A stretch of 64,000 bases of DNA from Arcticibacter tournemirensis (GCF_006716645.1 NZ_VFPL01000001.1:5121937-5185936), one strand, 5' to 3'. Positions 53,914-62,327 are shown, numbered from the stretch's first letter. The notes: generated by a model not told the origin, from the letters alone. Numbers and translations: made by a program.

Positions 53914-54949
53914 AATATTAGTGGTAGATGATGAAACTGATCTGGAACTATTGGTTAAGCAAAAGTTCAGACGAAAGATCCGTGAAAACATTTATGAATT
54001 TGTCTTCGCTCAGAATGGTGCCGAGGCACTGGAAAAACTTCAGTTGCATCCGGATCTTGACATCGTGCTAAGCGATATCAATATGCCGGTGATGGATGGA
54101 CTTACACTATTAAACCGACTTCCTGATGTCAATCCGACGATAAAGGCCATTATCGTTTCAGCCTACGGCGACATGGAAAACATCAGGACGGCGATGAACA
54201 GAGGTGCTTTTGATTTTGTGTGCAAGCCGGTAAACTTCGAAGACCTCGATGTGACGATGGAGAAAACGATTAACCACGTGAGGCAGTTGCAAAACACCCT
54301 GAAAGCTATACGTGAGAATAATATCCTTAAGATGTATGTGGATGAAACCGTGCTTAATTTCATGAATCACAGAGAGTTTGAAAATACTATTATGAAAAAC
54401 GAGACTCTTGAAGCGTCGGTTATGTTTGTAGACATCTGTGGCTTTACGGCGATCACTGAAAAAGTTCCGGCCAATGCAGTGGTCAACCTGATCAATACCT
54501 TGTTTGATAAAATAGTAAAGGAGATCATTGCCCTGGGTGGTCATGTGGATAAGTTTATGGGCGATGCTGTAATGGCGGTATTCAGGGGCGATTATCATCT
54601 CGACAGAGCAATAGACGCCGCCCTTGCTGTGAGAGAACAGTTGGAAGGGGCCGAAGAAATAACCGCTGGCGACAGGACTTTTAAGCCCGAAATATCGGTA
54701 GGCATAAATTCAGGGGAAATGATTTCAGGCAATATCGGATCTGCCTCGCTCAGACGACTAGACTATACCGTAATTGGCGATTCTGTTAATCTGGCGCAAC
54801 GCCTGCAATCAGCAGCAAAGCCGGGACAAATAATCATCACGGAAGAAGTATATGAAAAAGCCAAAGAATCTTTCAGCTGTGAAAAAATAGGTGAAGTATC
54901 TTTAAAAAACAAGGCTAAACCAGTGATAATCTACCAGGTACTAGCTTAA
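53906..54949 (+). CDS. Response regulator with class III adenylate cyclase output
   Basis: A 347-residue protein: receiver domain (1-120; VVDDETD, Asp57 in VLSDINMPVMDG, Lys in VCKPVNF), helical linker (about 120-165) and class III nucleotide cyclase domain (about 168-347). Metal-binding Asp176 (FVDICGFT) and Asp220 (KFMGDAVMAVF), Lys216 consistent with adenine specificity, and the transition-state pair Asn295/Arg299 (GDSVNLAQRL) are intact, so it should make cAMP when its receiver is phosphorylated. It is the last gene of the kinase operon and ends one base before the convergent YitT gene. Confidence 0.92.
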   Translation: MAKILVVDDETDLELLVKQKFRRKIRENIYEFVFAQNGAEALEKLQLHPDLDIVLSDINMPVMDGLTLLNRLPDVNPTIKAIIVSAYGDMENIRTAMNRGAFDFVCKPVNFEDLDVTMEKTINHVRQLQNTLKAIRENNILKMYVDETVLNFMNHREFENTIMKNETLEASVMFVDICGFTAITEKVPANAVVNLINTLFDKIVKEIIALGGHVDKFMGDAVMAVFRGDYHLDRAIDAALAVREQLEGAEEITAGDRTFKPEISVGINSGEMISGNIGSASLRRLDYTVIGDSVNLAQRLQSAAKPGQIIITEEVYEKAKESFSCEKIGEVSLKNKAKPVIIYQVLA

Positions 54950-54950
54950 A

Positions 54951-55820
54951 CTAGTGCCTGGCTCTTCTCTTTAGCACCCCTCCTGCTGCTTCTTTGATCG
55001 AACTTGTGAATACAAACGCCTTGTTGTCTATCTCATGGACCATATTTCTTAACCGGCTCACCTCCAGCCGGGTGACTACGGTGAATACGATATCAACAGG
55101 GTTACTTATATCAAAACTTTCCTTAAGGAATCCACGCTCGCCTTTATATACAGTAATACCTCGCCCAAGTTCCATTACTAAACGCTCCTTTATCTCTTCA
55201 CTCTGGCCTGATATGATCGTGACTCCTGTATATTCTTCGAGCCCTTCGACAACAAAATTAATCGTACGGGAAGCTGTGTAATAGGTAAGTATCGAATAGA
55301 GTGCTGTTGGCAGTCCCAGATGAAAAGCAGCAATCAGGAAAATTACAATGTTAATCCCAAGAATAATTTCGCTTATGGTAAAGCTAATGCGCTTTCCGGT
55401 ATATAAGGCCAGCACTTCGATACCATCCAGCGCAGAACCGCCTCTCATGGCCAAACCCACGCCAATGCCCATAAACACGCCACCAAAGATAGACACAAGC
55501 AATTTATCTGTAGTAACCTGCGGAAAGGGCACTACAAGTAAACAGATACCAAGTCCTATTACAGCAGCAAGTGTTTTTAAAGCAAAAGTTTTGTTTACCT
55601 GATAAGCGCCCATCAAAATAAAAGGCAGATTAACAATGACTATTACATAAGCTATATTAAAGTGATATATCTCATGAAGCAACAGCGAAACTCCGGTAAC
55701 ACCTCCGTCGAAAAACTGATTTGGCACCAGAAAACTTTTTAAGGCAAAACCACAGAAAAGTATTCCGGTTATGGTGTAAACAATATCTGCAATCTGCTGG
55801 GGTAAACGTAGGATTTTCAT
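54951..55820 (-). CDS. YitT-family membrane protein (DUF2179)
   Basis: A 289-residue protein with five to six membrane helices in the first 200 residues (FLVPNQFFDGGVTGVSLLLHEI, GIGVGLAMRGGSALDGIEVLALY) and a C-terminal cytosolic DUF2179 domain (about 205-285, GVTIISGQSEEIKERLVMELGRGITVYKGERGF). The role is unknown; transporters of small molecules are suspected. It is followed on the same strand by no gene but is preceded by the HD-domain gene 12 bases away, with which it likely forms an operon. Confidence 0.88.
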   Translation of the reverse strand: MKILRLPQQIADIVYTITGILFCGFALKSFLVPNQFFDGGVTGVSLLLHEIYHFNIAYVIVIVNLPFILMGAYQVNKTFALKTLAAVIGLGICLLVVPFPQVTTDKLLVSIFGGVFMGIGVGLAMRGGSALDGIEVLALYTGKRISFTISEIILGINIVIFLIAAFHLGLPTALYSILTYYTASRTINFVVEGLEEYTGVTIISGQSEEIKERLVMELGRGITVYKGERGFLKESFDISNPVDIVFTVVTRLEVSRLRNMVHEIDNKAFVFTSSIKEAAGGVLKRRARH

Positions 55821-55832
55821 TCGGGTAATTAT

Positions 55833-56411
55833 TTATTTAAGTTTCTCTTTAATCTTGTCCAGGTGTTCGTTCTTCTTTGTATTGCGCAGATTGATGGCTG
55901 TCGTCGTAAAATAATGGTGTTCTTCTAAAAAACGAACCTGCATCTGGTTCCATTCATCCTCTTTTTTGATCGTACCGAGAAACTCCAGCTCTTTAAACAA
56001 TTTTTCGCTCAGATCAAAAAAATCATCTCTTCCGAGATAATCAAGATCAGCGTCTGCAATAATCTCTTCAAGGTGATTTTTAGGGGTTTGGGGCAGTCTT
56101 GTGGCCATTATCATCCCGCAGATCTGAGAGATCTCGCTTTTCGTATAATTATATCGCGGCAACTCCTCTATGGCAATGCCGCACGATGCTTCCTCATGAC
56201 CCGTGGTTTTCAGTAAGTAGCCGGAGTCGTGATAACATGCCGCGGTTAACAACAGCTTAAGATCGTACTCAGATATATTCTCCAGTCTTCCAATCTTATC
56301 GGCGGCCGAATAGACATCCTTTACATGTTCAATGCTGTGATAAGATAGATGCGATGAAAGTTCCTTGTTTAATTTATTGAGAATAAAATCTTTTGCACGC
56401 TCAAACTGCAT
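55833..56411 (-). CDS. HD-domain phosphohydrolase
   Basis: A 192-residue metal-dependent hydrolase. The H...HD...D set is visible in SYHSIEHVKDVYSAADKIG, AACYHDSGYLLKTTGHEEAS and ADADLDYLGRDD. HD proteins often act on (cyclic) nucleotides. A cyclase gene lies 900 bases away in the convergent operon, but no functional link can be claimed. Confidence 0.85.
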   Translation of the reverse strand: MQFERAKDFILNKLNKELSSHLSYHSIEHVKDVYSAADKIGRLENISEYDLKLLLTAACYHDSGYLLKTTGHEEASCGIAIEELPRYNYTKSEISQICGMIMATRLPQTPKNHLEEIIADADLDYLGRDDFFDLSEKLFKELEFLGTIKKEDEWNQMQVRFLEEHHYFTTTAINLRNTKKNEHLDKIKEKLK

Positions 56412-56484
56412 ATTTTTTTACAATTGCGGCCCTAATATACAAAGTATGTTGTAAATAGGCCGAAACGACTTATATGCATAAAAA

Positions 56485-56534
56485 AAATCGCTTTCAAATC
56501 ATGGCCTTTGTGACCTCTGATTTGAAAGCGATTT
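56485..56534 (-). terminator. Terminator of the ArsR-OYE-ADH operon
   Basis: A perfect 17-bp stem (56485-56501 against 56518-56534) with a 16-base loop, followed on the minus strand by a run of eight T. Confidence 0.88.
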
Positions 56535-56619
56535 CCTTATTCTATCCTGCGACTGAGAATTTATACTGTTAACTGACACAAACGACTGAGCGTTCAGCCA
56601 GTTCACATTCACTAAATCC

Positions 56620-57666
56620 TTAATCAAGCGTGGACATATCAATTACAAATCTGTAATGTACATCGCCACTTATGGTACGTTCATATGCCTCATTAATCCT
56701 GCTCATGGGGATTACTTCAACGTCGGAAGTAATATTATGTTCAGCGCAGTAATCCAGCATTTCCTGTGTTTCCTTAATACCTCCCACGAGGGAACCAACC
56801 AAACTGCGACGGCCAAGAATCAGGCTCACAGCATGAACATCCGAAGGCTTTGGCGGCACGCCGAGAAGCACCATTACTCCATTTGTTCTGAGCATTGCAA
56901 GGTAACTGTTATAGTCGTGTTCGGCAGATACCGTATCTATAATAAAATCGAAGGTATTAGCCAGTCCTGCCACTGTTTGCTGGTTAATAGTAAGCGCAAA
57001 ATGATGAGCGCCCAGCTCCTGCGCGTCCTTCTCTTTACCAGGTGAACGGCTTAGCATTGTTACCTCTGCGCCCATTGATGCTGCAAGCTTTACCGCCATA
57101 TGACCTAATCCACCTAATCCAACGACGGCGACTTTATCTCCTTTCTTAACACCCCAATGGCGTAAGGGAGAATAAGTAGTAATGCCGGCACATAAGAGCG
57201 GAGCAACTTTCTCGGCAGGAAGGCTCTCGGGAACCCGAAGCACAAAATCCTGTGTGACGACAATATGACTTGAATACCCTCCGTAAGTAATCGTTTTTTT
57301 ATCCTGAAGCAATGAATTATAAGTCTGCGAATGGCCGTTTTCGCAGTATTGCTCATTGCCTTCCCGGCAGTTGTTACACTCGCGGCAGGAGTCGACAAAA
57401 CAGCCTACTCCAACAAGGTCGCCTTCTTTGAATTTTGAAACGCCGTTGCCGGTGCGGGTAACCCTGCCTACTATTTCATGTCCGGGAACCACCGGGTACA
57501 TGGTGCCGCCCCATTCATTTCTTACAGTGTGAATGTCCGAATGGCACACTCCGCAATACAGGATCTTAATCTCCACATCATCTGATCCAGGTTCACGTCT
57601 TTCTAACTGAAATGGTTCAAGTGGTTTGTCCGCTTTATGAGCCGCGTATGCTTTAACTAAAGTCAT
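56620..57666 (-). CDS. Zinc-dependent NAD(P) alcohol dehydrogenase (CAD/YahK type)
   Basis: A 348-residue medium-chain dehydrogenase. Catalytic zinc ligands are in GVCHSDIHTVRNEWGG and VPGHEIVG, structural zinc in CRECNNCREGNEQYC, and the cofactor site is VAVVGLGGLGHMAVKLA. It resembles broad aldehyde reductases. It is the third gene of the ArsR-OYE-ADH operon, 48 bases behind OYE, which suggests that all three serve reactive carbonyl or enone detoxification. Confidence 0.92.
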   Translation of the reverse strand: MTLVKAYAAHKADKPLEPFQLERREPGSDDVEIKILYCGVCHSDIHTVRNEWGGTMYPVVPGHEIVGRVTRTGNGVSKFKEGDLVGVGCFVDSCRECNNCREGNEQYCENGHSQTYNSLLQDKKTITYGGYSSHIVVTQDFVLRVPESLPAEKVAPLLCAGITTYSPLRHWGVKKGDKVAVVGLGGLGHMAVKLAASMGAEVTMLSRSPGKEKDAQELGAHHFALTINQQTVAGLANTFDFIIDTVSAEHDYNSYLAMLRTNGVMVLLGVPPKPSDVHAVSLILGRRSLVGSLVGGIKETQEMLDYCAEHNITSDVEVIPMSRINEAYERTISGDVHYRFVIDMSTLD

Positions 57667-57714
57667 AATTTCTTTTTTTAATAACCCTATTATATAAGTA
57701 AAGTTACGTGGAAT

Positions 57715-58815
57715 TTAAATTAATTCGGCAAGTGCTTCTTTTCTGAAGCCCTTCAATTCTCCAGTGCGGTTATCGCGTATTTTTTGCATCCACTCCGGAT
57801 CTGCCAATAAGGGACGTCCAACTGCAACCAGATCAAAATCGCCTCTATCGAAGCGACGGAGCAACTCGTCCAGAGAGCTGGGCTGTGAACTTTCGCCCTG
57901 AAATGCGGCAAGGAACTCCCCTGTGAGGCCTACCGATCCAACCGTTATAGTAGGTTTACCGGTTATCTTTTTAGCCCATCCGGCAAAATTGAGATCTGAT
58001 CCTTCGAACTCGGGTTCCCAGAAGCGTCTTTGAGAACAATGGAATATATCTACCCCTGCTTCAGCCATCGGGTTCAACCAGGCTTCCATCTCCTGCGGAG
58101 TTTGCGCAAGCTTATTGTTATAATCGGCAGGCTTCCATTGAGACAACCTGATAATTAAAGCAAAATCATCTCCTACCTGCCTTCTGATTTCTTTAATTAC
58201 TTCGAGCGCGAAACGGCTGCGTTCGGGCAAACTCCTGCCTCCGTAAACATCGCTACGTAAATTGGTTTTCTCCCAAAAAAACTGATCAATAAGATATCCG
58301 TGTGCTCCATGAATTTCTATACAGTCAAAGCCGAGTTGTTTAGCATGATACGCGGCCTTCCCAAATGCGGTGATGGTATCAGCGATATCGGAATCCGTCA
58401 TCGCCTGGCCGTTTTCGGAACCGGGCCTGTTAAGTCCTGATGGACCTTCAAATGGAGCATCAGGAAGCCAGCCGGAGTAGTGATTATCCATAACACCCAT
58501 ATGCCAGATCTGTGGGCCCATGCTTCCGCCAGCACTGTGAACATTGTTTATAACGTTCTGCCAGCCGGCTAATGCTTTCTCTCCATAGAAGTGCGGAATG
58601 TTCCTGTCGTTCGAAGATGCAGGGCGGTCAATCACTGTTCCTTCTGACAAGATCAGTCCTACCTCTCCTGCTGCTCTCTTCGTGTAATACACGGCAACAT
58701 CATCAGTGGGAACTCCATCCGGAGAAAAAGAACGCGTCATCGGCGCCATCACAATGCGGTTCTTAAGGTTCAACGATTTCAGCTGGAATGGGCTGAAAAG
58801 ACTATCTGTTTTCAT
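57715..58815 (-). CDS. Old yellow enzyme family NADH:flavin oxidoreductase
   Basis: A 366-residue FMN TIM-barrel ene-reductase. Family landmarks: LKNRIVMAPMTRSF, GPQIWHMGV, IEIHGAHGYLIDQFFWEKTNLRSDVYGG with the substrate-binding HGAH motif, and DFDLVAVGRPLLADPEW. It reduces activated C=C bonds of electrophiles. It starts 16 bases behind the ArsR gene. Confidence 0.93.
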   Translation of the reverse strand: MKTDSLFSPFQLKSLNLKNRIVMAPMTRSFSPDGVPTDDVAVYYTKRAAGEVGLILSEGTVIDRPASSNDRNIPHFYGEKALAGWQNVINNVHSAGGSMGPQIWHMGVMDNHYSGWLPDAPFEGPSGLNRPGSENGQAMTDSDIADTITAFGKAAYHAKQLGFDCIEIHGAHGYLIDQFFWEKTNLRSDVYGGRSLPERSRFALEVIKEIRRQVGDDFALIIRLSQWKPADYNNKLAQTPQEMEAWLNPMAEAGVDIFHCSQRRFWEPEFEGSDLNFAGWAKKITGKPTITVGSVGLTGEFLAAFQGESSQPSSLDELLRRFDRGDFDLVAVGRPLLADPEWMQKIRDNRTGELKGFRKEALAELI

Positions 58816-58831
58816 ATTTTAATTTTTTATA

Positions 58832-59134
58832 CTACAAAACGTTGCTGATCAATTCTCCTAGCTCCTTAAAAGCTTCCTCGTTTCTCTTATAATATGTCCA
58901 TTGCCCAATTCGCGTAGCCTTGATCAGCCCGGCTCTTTGCAATGTACTCAGGTATTCAGAGACAGTAGATTGAGTAAGACCCGCTTTCTTCTGTATCTGG
59001 CCTACACATACACCGGCTTCATCAAAACCCACAGACTCCTGAACGGGAAAGTACTTTTCGGGCTCTTTCAGCCACTGCAGGATCTCTAACCTGCTCCTAT
59101 TTGAAAGTGCCTTGAATATTTCCAATTGATCCAT
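58832..59134 (-). CDS. ArsR-type repressor of the OYE-ADH operon
   Basis: A 100-residue winged-helix regulator. From the Met at 59134 (MDQLEIFKALSNRSR) it reads LEILQWLK, a loop with VCVGQIQKKAGLTQSTVSEYLSTLQRAGLIK (recognition helix QSTVSEYLSTL) and the wing ATRIGQWTYYKRN. The metal-site CxC of ArsR/SmtB is absent; a lone Cys (EAGVCVGQ) could sense electrophiles. The frame is open to 59230, but a -7 box ends five bases before 59134, which fixes the start. It is first in the operon and a perfect palindrome lies in its promoter, so autorepression is likely. Confidence 0.9.
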   Translation of the reverse strand: MDQLEIFKALSNRSRLEILQWLKEPEKYFPVQESVGFDEAGVCVGQIQKKAGLTQSTVSEYLSTLQRAGLIKATRIGQWTYYKRNEEAFKELGELISNVL

Positions 59135-59139
59135 GAGGG

Positions 59140-59166
59140 CAAATATATATCGGATTTTCCCGATAT
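59140..59166 (-). promoter_or_regulatory. Promoter and palindromic operator of the ArsR operon
   Basis: The minus-strand -7 box TATATTTG is at 59140-59147. Directly upstream is the perfect dyad ATATCGG-ATTTTC-CCGATAT (59147-59166), size and symmetry typical for ArsR dimers, placed in the promoter spacer where binding would block polymerase. Confidence 0.7.
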
Positions 59167-59231
59167 CCCTATCTGCTAAAGAATAATGACATTTACCTGA
59201 TTGGGCCAGGAGTAGGCGGGCGGGTAACAAT

Positions 59232-60407
59232 CTAAATAGCCTGAATTCGTTTTATCCCCTTAACAAACGACAATACAATCCCTTTATCATCCTCAATGTT
59301 AAATGATGCGACCGCATCGATTTTCAAAGTACCCTTTAAGACGGCATTACGAACATCAATTGACTCGTAAGCTCCCCAGGTTGACAGGTCTCCGAAATCA
59401 GCAACTGAAAACATTTTTGTTCTGTTTTTTCCTGCCGCGTCAAGTTCCTCGGTATAGTTTAATCCTATATCAGCCTTAATGTAGCCTGCCGGTGAAGCGA
59501 CTTTGCAGTTCCGGATAAGAAGATGGAATATCTCTTTATTATTTAACGGTATGCGATGATAGGTATTCTCTTTTTCATTACTGTATACACCAGTGGCTAT
59601 TTGCTCAAGCGAATGTAAAAGCAATTCAAAGTTTAGTTGCCTGACGAGCTGTTTTTCGTCGTCGTCAACAAATCCACCCGCCTCCACAAGAACTGTAGAA
59701 ATTCCGCGACTCTGAAAGACTTCGCCCACTGCCCGGGGTTCATACTCCTCGCTCCAGCGGCCAACTTGTCCGGGAATCTTTGTATGCAACAAGTTGTAAA
59801 CCGATGCCGCCAATTGCATTGCCTTTAACCTGGATGGAGTGACAGTAGCATTGCAATCTACCGGAGGTGCTAGCAAGGAAATCGCTGCGGACTTTCTGCT
59901 CCCGGTAACAGACCATAGCGTGTTTTGGTCGTGAAGGTTAAAAGCAAATGCTGGCTGTATTTCTTCCTGTGCATTCAGAAGAACCTTCGCCTCGGGCGTT
60001 TGCATTGCTAAAAAGTCGCGGTTAATATCAATGTTAAGGGCATTTCTTCTTTGAAAGAAGTCTGCACCGTCGGGGTTCAACATGGGAATAAAGTGCACGG
60101 TGCATTGAGACAATATCGTATTTCTTACATGTTCAAGATCGTTTGATCCTAGAAAATTTAGCAGGTCGAAAATGGCCATCGTCCCGGTAGGCTCATCCCC
60201 ATGCATCTGACTCCAAATAAGAATATTCACTTTTCCATGGCCCGCAGATATACAAAATATTTCTTTGCCTAACACTGATTGACCAATTTGTCTTACCTTA
60301 AACAGACCTCGTTCCTTTATTTGTCGCACTCTGCTTTTTATAGAGTCGTGTTTAAAAAACCGGTCAACAAAAGAACCGTCACGATAAGCGCTGGCATGTA
60401 AATTCAC
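59232..60407 (-). CDS. M14-family zinc carboxypeptidase-like protein
   Basis: About 391 residues. Zinc ligands are HGDEPTG (His/Glu) and NLHDQ (His); the substrate Arg and Asn/Arg pair lie in NIDINRDF and the catalytic Glu in VLVEAGG. No signal peptide is seen, so it acts in the cytoplasm or leaves by another route. The frame is open to an ATG at 60458, overlapping the divergent threonine dehydrogenase start. I prefer the GTG at 60405-60407 because a -7 box (60412-60419) lies just upstream of it and relatives begin shortly before the VDRFFKH motif. The start is uncertain; ATGs at 60446 and 60458 remain possible. Confidence 0.82.
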   Translation of the reverse strand: MNLHASAYRDGSFVDRFFKHDSIKSRVRQIKERGLFKVRQIGQSVLGKEIFCISAGHGKVNILIWSQMHGDEPTGTMAIFDLLNFLGSNDLEHVRNTILSQCTVHFIPMLNPDGADFFQRRNALNIDINRDFLAMQTPEAKVLLNAQEEIQPAFAFNLHDQNTLWSVTGSRKSAAISLLAPPVDCNATVTPSRLKAMQLAASVYNLLHTKIPGQVGRWSEEYEPRAVGEVFQSRGISTVLVEAGGFVDDDEKQLVRQLNFELLLHSLEQIATGVYSNEKENTYHRIPLNNKEIFHLLIRNCKVASPAGYIKADIGLNYTEELDAAGKNRTKMFSVADFGDLSTWGAYESIDVRNAVLKGTLKIDAVASFNIEDDKGIVLSFVKGIKRIQAI

Positions 60408-60411
60408 CTGC

Positions 60412-60441
60412 CAAAAATAGAGAACAAAATTCTTACTTTTG
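60412..60441. promoter_or_regulatory. Divergent -7 boxes between M14 peptidase and threonine dehydrogenase
   Basis: TATTTTTG on the minus strand (60412-60419) ends four bases before a GTG for the peptidase, and TACTTTTG on the plus strand (60434-60441) ends three bases before the tdh ATG (60445). Both transcripts would be leaderless or nearly so. Confidence 0.5.
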
Positions 60442-60444
60442 CAC

Positions 60445-61389
60445 ATGCATGAAACCATTTTAGTAATAGGCGCTAACGGACAAATAGGAACGGAGTTAGT
60501 TACCGAATTACGAAATATATATGGCGGCAGCGAGGTAGTTGCCTGCGATATCCGGCGTCCTGACTATGATACGAGAAATGCCGGCCCTTTTGAATTTGTT
60601 AATGTTCTGGATAAAGACAATCTGAAAGCTGTTTGCCAGAAATATAAGCCTTCTACGATTTACCTTCTTGCAGCGATACTTTCGGCTACAGGTGAGCAGA
60701 ATCCAAAACTCGCGTGGGACCTTAATATGAATGGATTGCTGAATGTGCTTGATTTTGCCATCGAATTTAACGTCAGGAAAGTATACTGGCCTAGTTCGAT
60801 TGCTGTATTTGGCCCTGGTTCACCCAAGGATAACACCAGCCAATTTTGTGTGATGGATCCAAATACGGTATATGGAATCAGCAAGCTGGCTGGAGAACGC
60901 TGGTGTGAATACTATTTTCAAAAACACGGGCTTGATGTAAGGAGCCTGAGATACCCTGGGTTAATTAGCTGGAAAGCTGCGCCAGGAGGAGGAACAACCG
61001 ACTATGCAGTTCACATTTTCCACGACGCCCTTAAAAAAGGCAGTTATAGCTCTTTTCTTTCTGCAGATACCCGTTTACCTATGATGTACATGGACGATGC
61101 TATACGCGGAACCATAGAACTGATGGAGGCTCCCGCGGCAAAAGTAAGCATCCGCTCGAGCTATAACTTCGCCGGAATGGACTTTACACCCGAAGAGCTT
61201 GCTTCTGAGATCCGTAAACATATCCCTGATTTTAAATTAGATTACACCGGCAGAGATCCGCGTCAACTTATTGCGAACAGCTGGCCACGATCTATCGACG
61301 ATAGCTTCGCAAAAAACGACTGGAACTGGAAGACTAAATTTGATCTGCCGCAGATGACGGAAGAAATGCTGACGCATCTCAAGAAATAA
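60445..61389 (+). CDS. L-threonine 3-dehydrogenase, SDR/epimerase type
   Basis: A 314-residue extended SDR enzyme that oxidises threonine to 2-amino-3-ketobutyrate. The NAD-binding start is VIGANGQIG (Gly9, Gly12, Gly15), the catalytic Ser lies in VYWPSSIAVFG, and the YGISK motif carries Tyr143 and Lys147. The block APGGGTTDYAVHIFHDAL and the motif MYMDDAIRGTIELM are characteristic of the short-chain threonine dehydrogenases. A TTG two codons earlier is in frame but inside the -7 box. Confidence 0.88.
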   Translation: MHETILVIGANGQIGTELVTELRNIYGGSEVVACDIRRPDYDTRNAGPFEFVNVLDKDNLKAVCQKYKPSTIYLLAAILSATGEQNPKLAWDLNMNGLLNVLDFAIEFNVRKVYWPSSIAVFGPGSPKDNTSQFCVMDPNTVYGISKLAGERWCEYYFQKHGLDVRSLRYPGLISWKAAPGGGTTDYAVHIFHDALKKGSYSSFLSADTRLPMMYMDDAIRGTIELMEAPAAKVSIRSSYNFAGMDFTPEELASEIRKHIPDFKLDYTGRDPRQLIANSWPRSIDDSFAKNDWNWKTKFDLPQMTEEMLTHLKK

Positions 61390-61476
61390 TTTATTATTAA
61401 TTAAGTTTGACACTTTAAAGGTTCTGCCTGTCCACAGGCTTACTTTATACTTTTAACTTTAAACTTTACACATTAT
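61390..61476. repeat. AACTTTA word repeat and small hairpin before yebC
   Basis: CACTTTAAAGG, a GCCTG-TCCA-CAGGC hairpin (61426-61439) and TACTTTTAACTTTAAACTTT precede the yebC ATG; another member of the intergenic word-repeat type. Confidence 0.5.
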
Positions 61477-62199
61477 ATGGGAAGAGCTTTTGAATTCCGT
61501 AAAGAAAGAAAATTTAAGCGTTGGGCGAAAATGGCTGTCCAGTTTACACGCCTGGGGAAAGAAATAGCGATGGCCGTAAAAGCCGGAGGGCCTCATCCTG
61601 AAACGAACTCGCGACTGCGTACTGCCATTCAGAATTCGAAAGCAGTAAACATGCCTAAAGACAGGGTGGAAGCGGCCATTAAACGGGCATCAAGCAAAGA
61701 AGAAAAAGATTACGAAGAAATTGTGTACGAAGGTTATGCACCACACGGTGTAGCTGTATTGGTAGAAACGGCGACTGATAATACCAATAGAACCGTTGCC
61801 AATGTACGTAGCTATTTTAACAAGACTGGCGGTACGTTAGGAAAAACAGGTTCTCTGGATTTCATTTTCAGCCGCAAATCGGTATTCCGTTTCGATCCAA
61901 AGGAACTCGACCTTGAAGAGCTGGAGTTCGAACTCATTGATGCCGGGCTGGAAGATCTGTTTGTAGAGGCCGATGAAGAAGGCAATGATATTGCCGTTAT
62001 CCATACTTCATTTGAAGATTTCGGTAAAATGCAAAAGACCCTTGAAGAAAAAGGCATTGAAGTAAAAAGCGCTAAACTGGAACGAATCGCACTTTCAACT
62101 ACAGAAATAAGTGAAGAACAGGCTGCCGACGTGCTGAAGCTTATTGACAAGCTGGAAGAAGACGACGACGTGCAGGCGGTTTATCATAATATGGCATAA
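61477..62199 (+). CDS. yebC: YebC/PmpR-family protein (translation or transcription factor)
   Basis: A 240-residue protein with the three-domain YebC pattern: MGRAFEFRKERKFKRWAKMAVQFTRLGKEIAMAVKAGG at the N-terminus, VEAAIKRASSKEEKDYEEIVYEGYAPHGVAVLVETATDNTNRTVANVR in the middle and an acidic C-terminal domain ending VQAVYHNMA. Recent work on the family points to help with translation of proline-rich stretches as well as gene regulation. The next gene encodes a strikingly proline-rich protein, which may be coincidence. Confidence 0.95.
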   Translation: MGRAFEFRKERKFKRWAKMAVQFTRLGKEIAMAVKAGGPHPETNSRLRTAIQNSKAVNMPKDRVEAAIKRASSKEEKDYEEIVYEGYAPHGVAVLVETATDNTNRTVANVRSYFNKTGGTLGKTGSLDFIFSRKSVFRFDPKELDLEELEFELIDAGLEDLFVEADEEGNDIAVIHTSFEDFGKMQKTLEEKGIEVKSAKLERIALSTTEISEEQAADVLKLIDKLEEDDDVQAVYHNMA

Positions 62200-62219
62200 A
62201 ATTAGTATCAAGATATTAG

Positions 62220-62316
62220 TATCAAGTATCAAGACAATTATTAAAAGGATGCCAGTCGTAGCATTCTATGAAATGTACAATCTTGCTACTTGATACTTAA
62301 TACTTGATACTTGATA
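62220..62316. repeat. Inverted TATCAAG word repeat after yebC
   Basis: TATCAAGTATCAAG (62220-62233) is the exact inverse complement of CTTGATACTTGATA (62303-62316); several more TATCAAG/CTTGATA words flank both arms. The loop is about 70 bases, so a long-range stem may form between yebC and the next gene. Confidence 0.7.
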
Positions 62317-62327
62317 CCTGGCTCAAT

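Noticed and set aside
54158..54598. Minus-strand frame of 146 codons inside the cyclase gene
   Set aside because: Overlaps catalytic codons of the cyclase on the other strand; His/Ile-rich shadow.
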